Part shown: piece after piece, positions 1 through 9,077 of the stretch
Layout: every line of letters starts with the position of its first letter
Numbering within the stretch: position 1 is the stretch's first letter
Assembly (NCBI RefSeq): GCF_000744415.1
Contig: NZ_JQLW01000005.1
Location: 286,650 to 350,649, forward strand
DNA length: 64,000 nucleotides
From: Ghiorsea bivora
GTDB taxonomy: Bacteria > Pseudomonadota > Zetaproteobacteria > Mariprofundales > Mariprofundaceae
Reading direction: 5' to 3'
The notes under the pieces: generated by a model
The model's input: the letters and a program-made list of their open reading frames with translations, nothing else
Told to the model about the DNA's origin: nothing
Database searches by the model: none
Made by a program: the position numbers and the translations under genes

Positions 1-897
1 GCGGTGTTGGTGACCATGGATAAACAATCAGTGGATATTGCAGCGGGCGTGAATGAAGGTGAAGGTCTTGATTTGGATCAAGGTGCAGGCGACCAAGGTT
101 TGATGTTTGGTTATGCATCCAATGAAACGGATGTGTTGATGCCTATGCCTGTGCATTTGTCGCATCAGTTGATGGAAAAACAAGCGGAAGTTCGTAAAAC
201 GGGTGTGTTGAAATATTTGCGTCCTGATGCCAAGTCACAAGTGACAGTGCGTTATGAAAATTCTAAACCGGTAGCTATTGATGCGGTGGTGATTTCTACA
301 CAACACACGGCTGATGTTAGTCATGAAGACTTGGTTGCTGGTGTGATGCAAGAAATTGTACACCCTGTATTGGATAAAACGGGTTTGTTGCATGATAAAA
401 CAGAATATCACATTAATCCAACAGGGCGTTTTGTGATTGGTGGCCCAGTGGGTGACTGTGGTGTAACGGGTCGTAAAATCATTGTGGATACCTATGGTGG
501 TTTTGGACATCACGGTGGCGGTGCATTTTCAGGTAAAGATCCAACGAAAGTAGACCGTTCGGCTTGTTATATGATGCGTTATGTGGCGAAAAATATTGTG
601 GCTGCAGAGCTAGCAGATCGCTGTGAAGTGCAAGTGGCTTATGCCATTGGTGTCGCCCGTCCATTGTCTGTGATGGTGAATACCTTTGGTACAGGAAAAG
701 TGGATGAAGCCAAACTTGCTGAAGCTGTGCGCGAAGTGTTTGATTTGCGTCCTAAAGGTATTGTGCAAGAACTTGATTTATTGCGCCCTATTTATGCGAA
801 AACAGCGGCTTATGGTCATTTTGGTCGTGAACTTCCTGAATTCACTTGGGAAAAAACCGATAAAGTGGATGCATTGAAGGCAGCTGTGAAATCGTAA
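1..897 (+). CDS. metK: S-adenosylmethionine synthase, 5'-truncated by the window edge
   Basis: Makes S-adenosylmethionine from ATP and methionine in the cytoplasm. The reading frame is open from base 1 (first codon gcg), so the true start lies before the window; roughly 85 N-terminal residues of a usual ~385 are missing. Visible family motifs are [12 protein letters not shown] (ATP/metal binding), [26 protein letters not shown] and [17 protein letters not shown], all intact, and the C-terminus ends in the usual [14 protein letters not shown] segment. It sits upstream of an SAH riboswitch and ahcY, so synthesis and recycling of the methyl donor are adjacent. Identification is by family similarity I recognise directly. 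Confidence 0.97.
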   Translation, partial: AVLVTMDKQSVDIAAGVNEGEGLDLDQGAGDQGLMFGYASNETDVLMPMPVHLSHQLMEKQAEVRKTGVLKYLRPDAKSQVTVRYENSKPVAIDAVVISTQHTADVSHEDLVAGVMQEIVHPVLDKTGLLHDKTEYHINPTGRFVIGGPVGDCGVTGRKIIVDTYGGFGHHGGGAFSGKDPTKVDRSACYMMRYVAKNIVAAELADRCEVQVAYAIGVARPLSVMVNTFGTGKVDEAKLAEAVREVFDLRPKGIVQELDLLRPIYAKTAAYGHFGRELPEFTWEKTDKVDALKAAVKS

Positions 898-902
898 ACA
901 AT

Positions 903-943
903 AAGATTCCTCCACTACGGTCGGAATGACACAATGTGTGTCA
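903..943. repeat. Short dispersed inverted repeat (copy 1)
   Basis: ATTCC at 906-910 pairs with GGAAT at 923-927, and TGACAC at 927-932 pairs with GTGTCA at 938-943. The 906-927 part matches a second copy near 14121-14144 in opposite orientation. It is a small REP-like intergenic repeat after metK. No U-tract follows, so it is not a convincing terminator. Confidence 0.6.
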
Positions 944-979
944 CCGCTAGCTAAGTCGAGAGGTCTTGTGAACAATTTA

Positions 980-1064
980 GACTGAGGAGCACTGCGCCGA
1001 TGTTGTTTTATCATAAAATAACATCGTTAGGCTCAGTCGTTTGAATAAAAACAACGGTGCTCAT
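980..1064 (+). promoter_or_regulatory. S-adenosylhomocysteine (SAH) riboswitch
   Basis: The leader upstream of ahcY carries all the pairing elements of the SAH riboswitch. P1 is GAGCAC (987-992) with GTGCTC (1057-1062). P2 is CGATGTT (998-1004) with AACATCG (1020-1026). The pseudoknot P4 is GACTGAG (980-986) with CTCAGTC (1032-1038). The conserved GAGGAGC.CTGC and GGCTC blocks are present. A further hairpin, ATCACGAAAGTGAT (1073-1086), lies between the aptamer and the AGGAG ribosome site at 1095-1099. This class is known to raise expression of SAH hydrolase genes when SAH accumulates, which fits the gene directly downstream. Confidence 0.93.
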
Positions 1065-1106
1065 ATTTTTATATCACGAAAGTGATGCTTTTATAGGAGT
1101 ATGAGA

Positions 1107-2402
1107 ATGTCTGAATTTACAGATTATAAAGTCGCTGATATGTCATTAGCAGAATGGGGCCGCAAAGAAGTAAAAATTGCGGAAACAGAAATGCCTGGTT
1201 TGATGGCATTACGCGAAGAATATGCAGGCAAAAAACCTTTGGCTGGTGCGCGTATTGTGGGTTGTTTACACATGACGATTCAAACCGCTGTGTTAATGGA
1301 GACATTGGTTGAGCTGGGTGCGGAAATTCGCTGGTCATCATGCAATATTTTCTCCACACAAGACCAAGCAGCAGCGGCGATGGCTGCTGTTGGTATCCCA
1401 ACATTTGCTTGGAAAGGCGAAACGGAAGAAGAGTTTTGGTGGTGTATTGAACAAACTGTACATGGTCCAGACGGTTGGACACCCAACTTGATTCTTGATG
1501 ATGGTGGTGATGTTACCCAGTTGATTCATGATAAATATCCTGAATTATTGAAAGATATTAAAGGTTTATCTGAAGAAACTACAACAGGTGTTCACCGCCT
1601 TTATGAAATGGCGAAAGAAGGCAAACTTAAAGTCCCTGCGATTAATGTGAATGATTCCGTAACCAAATCCAAATTTGATAACCTTTATGGTTGTCGTGAA
1701 TCTTTATTGGATGGCATCAAACGTGCAACTGATGTGATGATTGCGGGTAAAATTGCAGTTGTACTTGGTTATGGCGATGTGGGTAAAGGTTGCGCTCAGG
1801 CATTTAAAGGTATGGGTGCAACGGTTTGGGTAACAGAAATTGACCCAATTTGTGCGCTTCAAGCAGCGATGGAAGGTTATCGCGTGGTTGAAATGGATGA
1901 TGCATGTAAATTGGGCGACATTTTTGTAACCACTACGGGCAACTATCATGTGATTCAGCATGACCATATGTTGAACATGAAAGACCAATCGATTGTTTGT
2001 AATATTGGTCATTTTGATAATGAAATTGATGTGGCTTCTTTGAAACAATACGAGTGGGAAAATGTAAAACCACAAGTGGATCAAATTATTTTCCCAGATG
2101 GTAAACGTATTACCTTGTTGGCAGAAGGTAGGTTGGTGAACCTTGGTTGCGCAACAGGCCACCCAAGTTTTGTGATGTCTGCATCATTTACCAACCAAGT
2201 GATGGCACAAATTGAGCTTTGGGAAAATCATGCCAATTATGGTAATGAAGTGTATGTATTACCCAAACGTTTGGATGAGAAAGTTGCACGTTTACACCTG
2301 GCAAAAATTGGCGTGAATTTAACCACTTTAACCCAAGAGCAAGCCGATTACATCAGTGTGCCTGTGGAAGGTCCATACAAAGTTGACCACTATCGTTATT
2401 AA
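1107..2402 (+). CDS. ahcY: Adenosylhomocysteinase (SAH hydrolase)
   Basis: Hydrolyses S-adenosylhomocysteine to homocysteine and adenosine, relieving product inhibition of methyltransferases. Seen: the substrate-domain segment [34 protein letters not shown] with the catalytic Lys/Asp, the NAD-binding loop [13 protein letters not shown], and the C-terminal tail ending HYRY. Length is 431 residues, the compact form without the ~40-residue insert found in many bacterial homologues. An ATG at 1101 is only one base from AGGAG (1095-1099), so the ATG at 1107, seven bases away, is the better start. It follows an SAH riboswitch. A lipoprotein gene begins 12 bases after the stop and is probably co-transcribed. 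Confidence 0.97.
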   Translation: MSEFTDYKVADMSLAEWGRKEVKIAETEMPGLMALREEYAGKKPLAGARIVGCLHMTIQTAVLMETLVELGAEIRWSSCNIFSTQDQAAAAMAAVGIPTFAWKGETEEEFWWCIEQTVHGPDGWTPNLILDDGGDVTQLIHDKYPELLKDIKGLSEETTTGVHRLYEMAKEGKLKVPAINVNDSVTKSKFDNLYGCRESLLDGIKRATDVMIAGKIAVVLGYGDVGKGCAQAFKGMGATVWVTEIDPICALQAAMEGYRVVEMDDACKLGDIFVTTTGNYHVIQHDHMLNMKDQSIVCNIGHFDNEIDVASLKQYEWENVKPQVDQIIFPDGKRITLLAEGRLVNLGCATGHPSFVMSASFTNQVMAQIELWENHANYGNEVYVLPKRLDEKVARLHLAKIGVNLTTLTQEQADYISVPVEGPYKVDHYRY

Positions 2403-2414
2403 GAGGTCAATCGC

Positions 2415-2711
2415 TTGAATAAGCTGTTTATTCTGGGGGTGGCAGTGTTTTTAACACTGCCACTTTTGGGTTGTGCAGCGAAAACAAAAGTGGTGCAGAG
2501 CAACCCATCGCCAGTGACAGTAAAGTTTGATAAAAATGGTGATGGTATTATTGATAGAATCGATTGGCGACGTATGAAAGATGCAGAAAAAAGCACTTAT
2601 GCTCGCATGTTACTTGAAGAAATTGGTGAAAACCCTGATGCAATTGTGAAAGGCAAACAAACACGCGAATTGCTATTATTAGAGGGTTTAAATGCGGTTT
2701 ATGGTAAATAA
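2415..2711 (+). CDS. Small lipoprotein with an EF-hand-like loop
   Basis: A 98-residue exported protein of unknown function. The TTG start is preceded by AAGAGGT at the ahcY stop with about seven bases of spacing. Residues 1-19 form a signal peptide ending in LLG followed by Cys20, a lipobox, so a lipoprotein is expected. Near residues 40-51 the loop DKNGDGIIDRID has acidic or amide residues at EF-hand positions 1, 3, 5, 9 and 12, suggesting calcium binding. The C-terminal half is helical and charged. Spacing suggests co-transcription with ahcY, but no functional link is evident. Confidence 0.72.
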   Translation: MNKLFILGVAVFLTLPLLGCAAKTKVVQSNPSPVTVKFDKNGDGIIDRIDWRRMKDAEKSTYARMLLEEIGENPDAIVKGKQTRELLLLEGLNAVYGK

Positions 2712-2757
2712 ATCACCTGAATTCAAGTCATGTAGACAAGTCATTTAGAGATGGTGT

Positions 2758-4128
2758 TTAACACTCTGTAATGGTTACCGCCAACCCGCCCAATGATGTT
2801 TCTTTAAATTTAACAGACATTTCTTCCCCCGTTTGTTTCATCGCAGCAATACAATTATCCAAAGACATAAAATGTTCACCCGTGCCATGCATAGCCAATG
2901 ATGCGGCGGTGTATGCTTTTATTGCACCAAACCCATTGCGTTCAATGCAGGGAACTTGTACTAGGCCGCCCACAGGATCACAAGTCATGCCTAAATGATG
3001 TTCTAATGCCATTTCAGAGGCATGTTCCACCTGTTTGGGTGTTCCGCCCCGCACAGCGCACAAACCTGCTGCTGCCATGGCTGCTGCAGAGCCAACTTCA
3101 CCCTGACATCCAACTTCGGCACCAGAAATGGAGCTGTTGTGTTTGATAATGCCACCAATTGCACTCGCAGTTAATAAAAAATCACGCACATCTTGTGTTG
3201 TACCACCTTCATATTGCATCCAATAATAAAGCACGGCTGGAATCACTCCTGCTGCACCATTGGTGGGTGCAGTCACCACCATATGCCCTGCCGCATTTTC
3301 TTCGTTCACAGCCATGGCATAGGCACATAACCAATCATTCATGTTGGTGTTGTTTTGGGCGAGAAGTTTCTGTTGTAATTGTTTGGCGCGTCTGGCGATG
3401 TTTAAGCCACCTGGCAATGTCCCTTCTGTATCCAACCCACGTTGAATACACTGGGTCATGGCTTGCCATGTTTTGTCTAAACCAGCATAAAGTTTTTGTG
3501 TATCAAGGGTTTGTGTTTCATTGGTTTGTTTCATGGCAGCAATGGATAGCTTGCTTTTTTTTGCCATGGCTAACATGACTTCTGCGGTGTCAAAAGCATA
3601 AGGCACTGTGTTGTTGTTTTGCATTTTTAGGGGTGCAACCAGCTGTTTGATTTCAGAGGCGGAGTTGATAAAACCACCGCCAATAGAGAAGTATGTTTCG
3701 GAAATTATAATGTTCCCAGCATCATCCAAAAGCTCAAAAATCATACCGTTGGGGTGTTCAGGCAGAGGTTTTCCTGTATCAAATATAATATTGGAGTCCG
3801 CACAAAACGCCACACGCTGTTCACCATGAATGGTGATGAAGTGACTTGACCAAATGCGTTGTGTTAATACATCCAAATCATGGTCTGCTACATCATTGGG
3901 CAAGTAACCGTGGAGTCCTAGCGCAACAGCACGGTCAGTAGCATGACCTTTACCTGTTGCTGATAATGAGCCTTTGAGGGTGCAACGGATTTGAAGTTTT
4001 TCAGACTGTGGTGGCAGATGTTGTTTTAATGATTGTATAAACGTGTGTGCGGCAAGCATGGGCCCCATGGTGTGTGAGCTTGAAGGGCCAATACCAATTT
4101 TAAACAGTTCCAGTGCGCTGATAAACAT
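2758..4128 (-). CDS. sdaA: L-serine ammonia-lyase (serine dehydratase), iron-sulfur type
   Basis: Deaminates L-serine to pyruvate and ammonia. The 456-residue single-chain form has an N-terminal beta domain with [12 protein letters not shown] and a C-terminal alpha domain. Cysteines expected to bind the [4Fe-4S] cluster are visible in [18 protein letters not shown] and VPCIERN. The start is supported by GGAGGTGA just upstream on the minus strand. It is the last gene of the minus-strand run, 70 bases after rdgB, and converges on the ahcY lipoprotein gene. Confidence 0.95.
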   Translation of the reverse strand: MFISALELFKIGIGPSSSHTMGPMLAAHTFIQSLKQHLPPQSEKLQIRCTLKGSLSATGKGHATDRAVALGLHGYLPNDVADHDLDVLTQRIWSSHFITIHGEQRVAFCADSNIIFDTGKPLPEHPNGMIFELLDDAGNIIISETYFSIGGGFINSASEIKQLVAPLKMQNNNTVPYAFDTAEVMLAMAKKSKLSIAAMKQTNETQTLDTQKLYAGLDKTWQAMTQCIQRGLDTEGTLPGGLNIARRAKQLQQKLLAQNNTNMNDWLCAYAMAVNEENAAGHMVVTAPTNGAAGVIPAVLYYWMQYEGGTTQDVRDFLLTASAIGGIIKHNSSISGAEVGCQGEVGSAAAMAAAGLCAVRGGTPKQVEHASEMALEHHLGMTCDPVGGLVQVPCIERNGFGAIKAYTAASLAMHGTGEHFMSLDNCIAAMKQTGEEMSVKFKETSLGGLAVTITEC

Positions 4129-4198
4129 AAGTCACCTCCAACACTACAAAATAAGCGTAACAAGGTGATGCTTTTAGGTCAAAACAAGGAAATAAAGG

Positions 4199-4783
4199 CT
4201 ATTTAGAAAGTTTCTGTTGAAGGGCTCTGAGTGCGCGACCACGGTGGGAAATAGCGGCTTTTTCTTGGGGTGTGCTTTGGGCAAATGTTTTGCCTAATTC
4301 AGGGCAGAAGAATAGCGGGTCATAACCAAAGCCTGTGTCGCCTGTTTCTTGTTCCACAATAAAGCCATTCACTTTGCCCTCAGCGGTGATATCTTCATGA
4401 TTGGGTACAGATAGGTGCAAAGCACAAACAAAATGTGCTGAACGGTCGTTTATGCCCTTTAAATCATGTAAAAGTTTGATGTTGTTATCTGCATCAGTGG
4501 CATGTTCACCTGCAAACCGAGCAGAGTATACACCTGGTGCACCATCAAGGGCGGACACACATAAACCTGAATCATCAGCAAGTGCAGCACATTGATTGGC
4601 TTGCATAAAAGCATAAGCTTTTTTCTTCGCATTGCCTGAAAAAGTGTCTGCATCTTCAACTACATCGACAAAGTTTGTTTCTGAAGCGGGCACAACTTTG
4701 ATGTTTAAGTGTTCTAAAATTTGTTCGATTTCAGCGCGTTTTTTCTTGTTATTGCTAGCAATAACGAGTTTGTTGATGTTCAA
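4199..4783 (-). CDS. rdgB: XTP/dITP pyrophosphatase (non-canonical purine NTP hydrolase)
   Basis: Removes ITP, dITP and XTP from the nucleotide pool. The 194 residues match the usual family length. Motifs seen are ASNNKKKRAEI at the N-terminus, ADDSGLCVSALDGAPGVYSARFAG-type metal/substrate segment, DTGFGYDPLFF, and SHRGRAL near the C-terminus. The start codon is TTG (caa on the plus strand at 4781-4783), and the hemC stop codon lies immediately upstream with no gap, so the two are probably translationally coupled. Only a weak ribosome site is visible. Confidence 0.95.
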   Translation of the reverse strand: MNINKLVIASNNKKKRAEIEQILEHLNIKVVPASETNFVDVVEDADTFSGNAKKKAYAFMQANQCAALADDSGLCVSALDGAPGVYSARFAGEHATDADNNIKLLHDLKGINDRSAHFVCALHLSVPNHEDITAEGKVNGFIVEQETGDTGFGYDPLFFCPELGKTFAQSTPQEKAAISHRGRALRALQQKLSK

Positions 4784-5716
4784 TTAACCATTGCCTTGGC
4801 TTTCATATAAAGCTTGAAGGATTTCTCTAGCACCAAGGTCTAAAATGGTATCTGCAAGCTGAATACCTAAGCTTTCAGCGTCATGTTTTGAGCCAGAAAC
4901 TTGGCGGCGAATTAATGTTTTGCCATCTACAGAGCCGACTAAGCCATCAAGGTGTAGGTTTTCACCATCTAAAGTGGCATATGCGCCGATAGGCACTTGG
5001 CAGCCACCCTCTAAACGGGCTAAAAATGCGCGTTCTGCTTGGGTTCTAAATACGGTTTCCGCATCATTTAAGGCATCAACCATGCGATTGACTTCATCAT
5101 TATCATCTTTGGTTTGTATGCCTAATGTGCCTTGGGCAACGGCGGGCAATACATCCCCTACTTCCAGATAACCATGCATTTGATCTTGCATACCCATGCG
5201 TTTGATACCAGCGGCTGCTAGGATGACAGCATCCACTTCTGTACCCAATTTGTTACGACGAGTTTGAATATTACCGCGAATTGAAACACATTTAAATTTG
5301 GGGTATTTGGCATTGATTTGGGCAATGCGGCGCAAACTTGAGGTGCCGATGGTTGCATCTTCAGGCAATGAATCCAAATCACCACCTGTGACGGTGGCAT
5401 AAATATCGCGCGGGTCTTCACGTTTGGGATGTGCTCTGATTGAAGTACCTGCTGGAAGCTCTGTTGGTACATCTTTCATGGAGTGAACTGCAATGTCTGC
5501 CCTGCCATCAAGCAATGCTTCATCAATTTCTTTGGTAAACAAACCTTTACCGCCGACTTTGGCGAGCGGAACATCCAAGATTTTATCGCCTTTGGTTACA
5601 ATCTTGACCAGTTCAGTGGTTGTGCCAGGAAATAAACGCTCCAATTCAGCAGAGACCCATTCTGCTTGCCAAAGGGCAAGTGGTGATTTGCGTGTTGCGA
5701 TACGAATATGGGTCAT
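4784..5716 (-). CDS. hemC: Hydroxymethylbilane synthase (porphobilinogen deaminase)
   Basis: Condenses four porphobilinogen units in heme biosynthesis. The 310-residue protein begins IRIATRKSPLALWQAEWV. It carries HSMKDVPT with the catalytic Asp82, GTSSLRR, IRGNIQTR, and LEGGCQVPIG with Cys239, the attachment site of the dipyrromethane cofactor. A GGAG ribosome site precedes the ATG. Its stop abuts the TTG start of rdgB. The window also encodes a heme c motif sensor and a cytochrome, but no other heme-synthesis gene. Confidence 0.97.
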   Translation of the reverse strand: MTHIRIATRKSPLALWQAEWVSAELERLFPGTTTELVKIVTKGDKILDVPLAKVGGKGLFTKEIDEALLDGRADIAVHSMKDVPTELPAGTSIRAHPKREDPRDIYATVTGGDLDSLPEDATIGTSSLRRIAQINAKYPKFKCVSIRGNIQTRRNKLGTEVDAVILAAAGIKRMGMQDQMHGYLEVGDVLPAVAQGTLGIQTKDDNDEVNRMVDALNDAETVFRTQAERAFLARLEGGCQVPIGAYATLDGENLHLDGLVGSVDGKTLIRRQVSGSKHDAESLGIQLADTILDLGAREILQALYESQGNG

Positions 5717-5744
5717 CTGATGTCTCCGAAATAAAGTAGGCTAA

Positions 5745-6602
5745 TTAAGCGAAGGCGTAATCTAGGAATAATCCGAGAAAAATAACAGCACCAAGCACAT
5801 TATTATGTAAAAATGCTTTAAAACAATCCTCACGTTTCCATGCAGAAATTAAATATTGATGGTATAGCGCAAATAAAGCAGCGGTAGCAAGAGCAGTAAA
5901 ATAAAACATACCTAGGTTTTTGCTTTGCCCTATCCATATCATGATACCTAAAAAAGAACATTGGAATAAACCAATCCAAAGTGCATTGTATTTACCAAAT
6001 AATACAGCCGTTGATTTTACACCAATCTTGATGTCATCATCATAATCAACCATGGCATACATGGTATCATAGGCCAATACCCAGCATACGTTTGCAATAA
6101 ATAACAACCATGCTTCTAGCGTAATATGCCCAAGGCTTGCCATATAAACCATAGGAATTGCCCAGCCAAATGCAGCACCCAAAAATACCTGTGGCAAATG
6201 GGTATAACGCTTCATGAATGGGTAAATTGCGGCTAGGAAAAGGGCGACTACGGATAAAATAATGGTGTTCCAGTCCAGTGTTAACACAAGCATAAAAGCA
6301 AGTGAAACAAGCGTGAAAAAGAGGGTTAATGCTTGTTTGGATGTGACTTCACCCGTGGCAAGAGGTCGATGGGCTGTACGTTTGACTTTGCCATCGACTT
6401 TTCTGTCGGCAAAGTCGTTGATCACACAGCCAGCAGCGCGCATGAGAAAGACACCAGCAACAAATACGAGAAGAATAAAAGGGTCAGGTTGCCCGTTGGT
6501 TGCCAGCCACAATGCCCACAAGGTTGGCCACAATAATAGAAAAGTACCAATGGGTTTATCCAAGCGCATGAGGCGGATATAGGGGTTAGCTTTCCAAGAC
6601 AT
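5745..6602 (-). CDS. ubiA: 4-hydroxybenzoate polyprenyltransferase
   Basis: Membrane prenyltransferase that attaches the isoprenoid tail to 4-hydroxybenzoate in ubiquinone synthesis. The 285-residue protein has about eight or nine hydrophobic helices. Both Asp-rich motifs are present: [12 protein letters not shown] with [12 protein letters not shown] after it, and [28 protein letters not shown] near the N-terminus is typical of UbiA. The ATG directly abuts the dgkA stop, so coupling is likely. The gap to hemC is 28 bases. Confidence 0.94.
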   Translation of the reverse strand: MSWKANPYIRLMRLDKPIGTFLLLWPTLWALWLATNGQPDPFILLVFVAGVFLMRAAGCVINDFADRKVDGKVKRTAHRPLATGEVTSKQALTLFFTLVSLAFMLVLTLDWNTIILSVVALFLAAIYPFMKRYTHLPQVFLGAAFGWAIPMVYMASLGHITLEAWLLFIANVCWVLAYDTMYAMVDYDDDIKIGVKSTAVLFGKYNALWIGLFQCSFLGIMIWIGQSKNLGMFYFTALATAALFALYHQYLISAWKREDCFKAFLHNNVLGAVIFLGLFLDYAFA

Positions 6603-6962
6603 TTAGTGAAGTAAGAGTATTACCCAAGTGACTATAAACGTAATACCGCACAACGATACAGCTGCTGAAGCAAGGTCTTTAGCGCGTCCTGACAGTTCAT
6701 GATGCTCTGTACCAATGCGATCAACGGTTGCTTCAATGGCAGAGTTTAAAAGCTCTACAATAATCACCAGTAACCAAGCGCCAAGCATTAAAACTTGTTC
6801 AATTGCCCCTTCACCCAAATAAAAAGCAAGGGGTACAATGAATAATGAAGCGATAATTTCAATACGAAAAGCTTGTTCGTATTGCCAAGCCGCTTTTAAA
6901 CCAGCAAACGACCATTGTGTCGCGTACCATAGGTGTTCAAGCGCATGGTGGTTGGGTTTCAC
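6603..6962 (-). CDS. dgkA: Diacylglycerol kinase (prokaryotic type)
   Basis: Small inner-membrane enzyme that phosphorylates diacylglycerol released by membrane-derived glycan and LPS modification. The 119 residues contain three membrane helices and the signature ELLNSAIEATVDR followed by GRAKDLASAAV. The GTG start (cac at 6960-6962) overlaps the purF TGA stop by two bases, giving a GTGA junction and implying translational coupling. The next gene, ubiA, starts right at the dgkA stop. Confidence 0.94.
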   Translation of the reverse strand: MKPNHHALEHLWYATQWSFAGLKAAWQYEQAFRIEIIASLFIVPLAFYLGEGAIEQVLMLGAWLLVIIVELLNSAIEATVDRIGTEHHELSGRAKDLASAAVSLCGITFIVTWVILLLH

Positions 6963-8410
6963 GATGGGCGTTTATCGTAATAACGCAGTAGTGAGAGTTG
7001 TGGTGAGCGTTTTTCATTAACTGGTACAGGATAATCACCAGAAAAACATGCATCACAATGCAACTCACGGGGTTTGCCTACAGCTTTGAATAAACCCTCA
7101 TTGGATACAAAGGCTAACGAGTCTGCACCAATTGCCTTACACATTTCGTCCAAGTTCATTTGATTTGCCATGAGTTCTTCAGAAGTTGGGGTATTGATAC
7201 CATAAAAACATGAATGTTTGGTTGGTGGGCTGGAGATACGCATGTGAATTTCTGTAGCACCTGCTGCGCGTACCATTTCGACGATTTTACGGCTGGTTGT
7301 TCCGCGTACGATAGAGTCGTCCACCAAAATAACACGTTTGCCTGCAATCATATCACGATTGGGGTTAAGTTTAAGCTTCACACCAAAGTTACGAATGCTT
7401 TGTTTGGGCTCAATAAATGTGCGCCCTACATAATGGTTACGTATTAAACCCATTTGAAATGGAATACCCGCCTCAAGGGCAAAACCCATGGCTGGTGGTA
7501 CGCCTGAATCAGGAACGGGAATCACCATATCGGCATCCACATAGGACTCTTTGGCAAGCTCAACACCAATATTATGACGCGCTTGATATACATTCACACC
7601 TTCAAGTGTGGAATCTGGGCGCGCAAAATACACATATTCAAACACACAGAATTTTATGGCCGGTTTTTCGAAAGGGAAATAGGAGCGTAGTGTGCCATCA
7701 GGGTCAACGACCACCAATTCACCTGCTTCAACATCGCGCACAAAATCTGCACCCACCAAGTCAAACGCACAGGTTTCGCTTGCCATCACCCATGAACCGT
7801 CAAGTTTACCAAGCACTAAAGGGCGAATACCATTGGGGTCGCGTGCACCAAACAAACGTGTTTCAGTCATCAGTAATACGGAAAAACCGCCTTCGAGTTG
7901 TTTTACTGCATCGGTAAGGCGTTCGCGGGTGCTATTGCCACTGCTTTTTGCCAATAAGTGAATAATCACTTCGGTATCTGATGTTGATTGAAAAATAGAC
8001 CCGTCTTTTTCAAGACCTTTGCGTAAGGCTTCGGCGTTAACAATGTTACCATTGTGGCACATGGCAATACCACCATGTGCATATTGGTACATAAATGGCT
8101 GGCAGTTGCGTAGACCCAAGTCACCAGCCGTAGAATAACGCACATGACCAATAGCAATACGACCTTCTAATTTCACAATATCTTCTTTTTGGTATACATC
8201 AGATACCAAACCCATGCCACGGTGGTTATTAAAATTGGTGCCATCTGTGGAAATAATCCCCGTAGATTCTTGACCACGATGTTGTAAGGCGTAAAGCCCT
8301 AGGTAAGTGAGGTTGGCGGCCTCTGGATGGTCTAACACACCAAATACACCGCATTCATCGCGGAAATGATCATCATCGAAGTGGGTTTCGTTTAAGCTAG
8401 TGTTGCTCAT
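6959..8410 (-). CDS. purF: Amidophosphoribosyltransferase
   Basis: First committed step of purine synthesis: moves glutamine amide nitrogen to PRPP. The 483-residue protein has an N-terminal Ntn glutaminase domain. The catalytic cysteine is not at position 2 but at Cys20 in RDECGVFG, so an N-terminal propeptide must be removed. PRPP motif VILVDDSIVRGTT is present. Cysteines in IKFCVFEYV, SCFYGI and HCDACFSGDYP match the Fe-S ligands of the Bacillus-type enzyme; E. coli PurF lacks both propeptide and cluster. Overlaps cvpA by four bases (ATGA), as in many genomes where cvpA-purF are coupled. Confidence 0.96.
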   Translation of the reverse strand: MSNTSLNETHFDDDHFRDECGVFGVLDHPEAANLTYLGLYALQHRGQESTGIISTDGTNFNNHRGMGLVSDVYQKEDIVKLEGRIAIGHVRYSTAGDLGLRNCQPFMYQYAHGGIAMCHNGNIVNAEALRKGLEKDGSIFQSTSDTEVIIHLLAKSSGNSTRERLTDAVKQLEGGFSVLLMTETRLFGARDPNGIRPLVLGKLDGSWVMASETCAFDLVGADFVRDVEAGELVVVDPDGTLRSYFPFEKPAIKFCVFEYVYFARPDSTLEGVNVYQARHNIGVELAKESYVDADMVIPVPDSGVPPAMGFALEAGIPFQMGLIRNHYVGRTFIEPKQSIRNFGVKLKLNPNRDMIAGKRVILVDDSIVRGTTSRKIVEMVRAAGATEIHMRISSPPTKHSCFYGINTPTSEELMANQMNLDEMCKAIGADSLAFVSNEGLFKAVGKPRELHCDACFSGDYPVPVNEKRSPQLSLLRYYDKRPS

Positions 8411-9033
8411 GGTTTGGCATCCTTAATGGTGTCTAATAAAAGTGATTTCATGGCTTCTTGGTCTTGGTCAGAAATATGATCTTTGGCTGTCTCTACAGCA
8501 CTTTTTACCACCTGTTTCACAGATGGTAGTTGGTTTTTTGCTGCGCCATTCTGGGTTGATAGGGGGTAATCTTTGGGTATGGTTTTACCAATCAAATCAC
8601 TGAGTTGTAGGGCGTATGGGGTAAGCAGACTTTTTTGCATCCAAGTTTGGTCGGGTTTGGCATAAGATGTGTAAACGAGAAAGGCAACACCAATAAGTAA
8701 TATACCTCGAGCGGCACCAAAAAACACGCCCAATGTACGGTCTGTTGCTGTTAAGTCAGCCATATCCACCAATTTGCGAATTAAAGCACTGATTAAACCA
8801 ACAACAATCATGATAAATACAAAAATAAGTACAAAACCTGCGACATTGGCAATGGTATTGTTTTCAATCCAGTCGTGAAGCAAGGCACCTACATCACTAG
8901 ACATGCGCCCAGCGATAAAAAAGGCTAAAATTAAGCCAATCAATGAAATGATTTCACGCACAAAACCACGCCAAATCGATAATACCATGGATAAACCCAC
9001 GATAGTTATGAGGATGTAATCAAAATAATTCAC
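8407..9033 (-). CDS. cvpA: CvpA family membrane protein
   Basis: A 208-residue inner-membrane protein of the CvpA (colicin V production) family. Four hydrophobic helices lie in about the first 130 residues, starting YFDYILITIVGLSMVLSIWRGFVREII with the family's conserved W-R-G-F-x-R-E. Residues after ~150 form a charged cytoplasmic tail. It lies just before purF with a four-base overlap, the usual pairing. The molecular role of the family is unsettled; envelope stability has been suggested. Confidence 0.9.
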   Translation of the reverse strand: MNYFDYILITIVGLSMVLSIWRGFVREIISLIGLILAFFIAGRMSSDVGALLHDWIENNTIANVAGFVLIFVFIMIVVGLISALIRKLVDMADLTATDRTLGVFFGAARGILLIGVAFLVYTSYAKPDQTWMQKSLLTPYALQLSDLIGKTIPKDYPLSTQNGAAKNQLPSVKQVVKSAVETAKDHISDQDQEAMKSLLLDTIKDAKP

Positions 9034-9077
9034 ATCAGCCTCGTTATTATTGAAGGTCTAAACGTTTGAAGTCATGA

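Noticed and set aside
1101-1106. Upstream ATG of ahcY as start
   Set aside because: It is one base from the AGGAG site; ATG 1107 has proper spacing and matches the family N-terminus.
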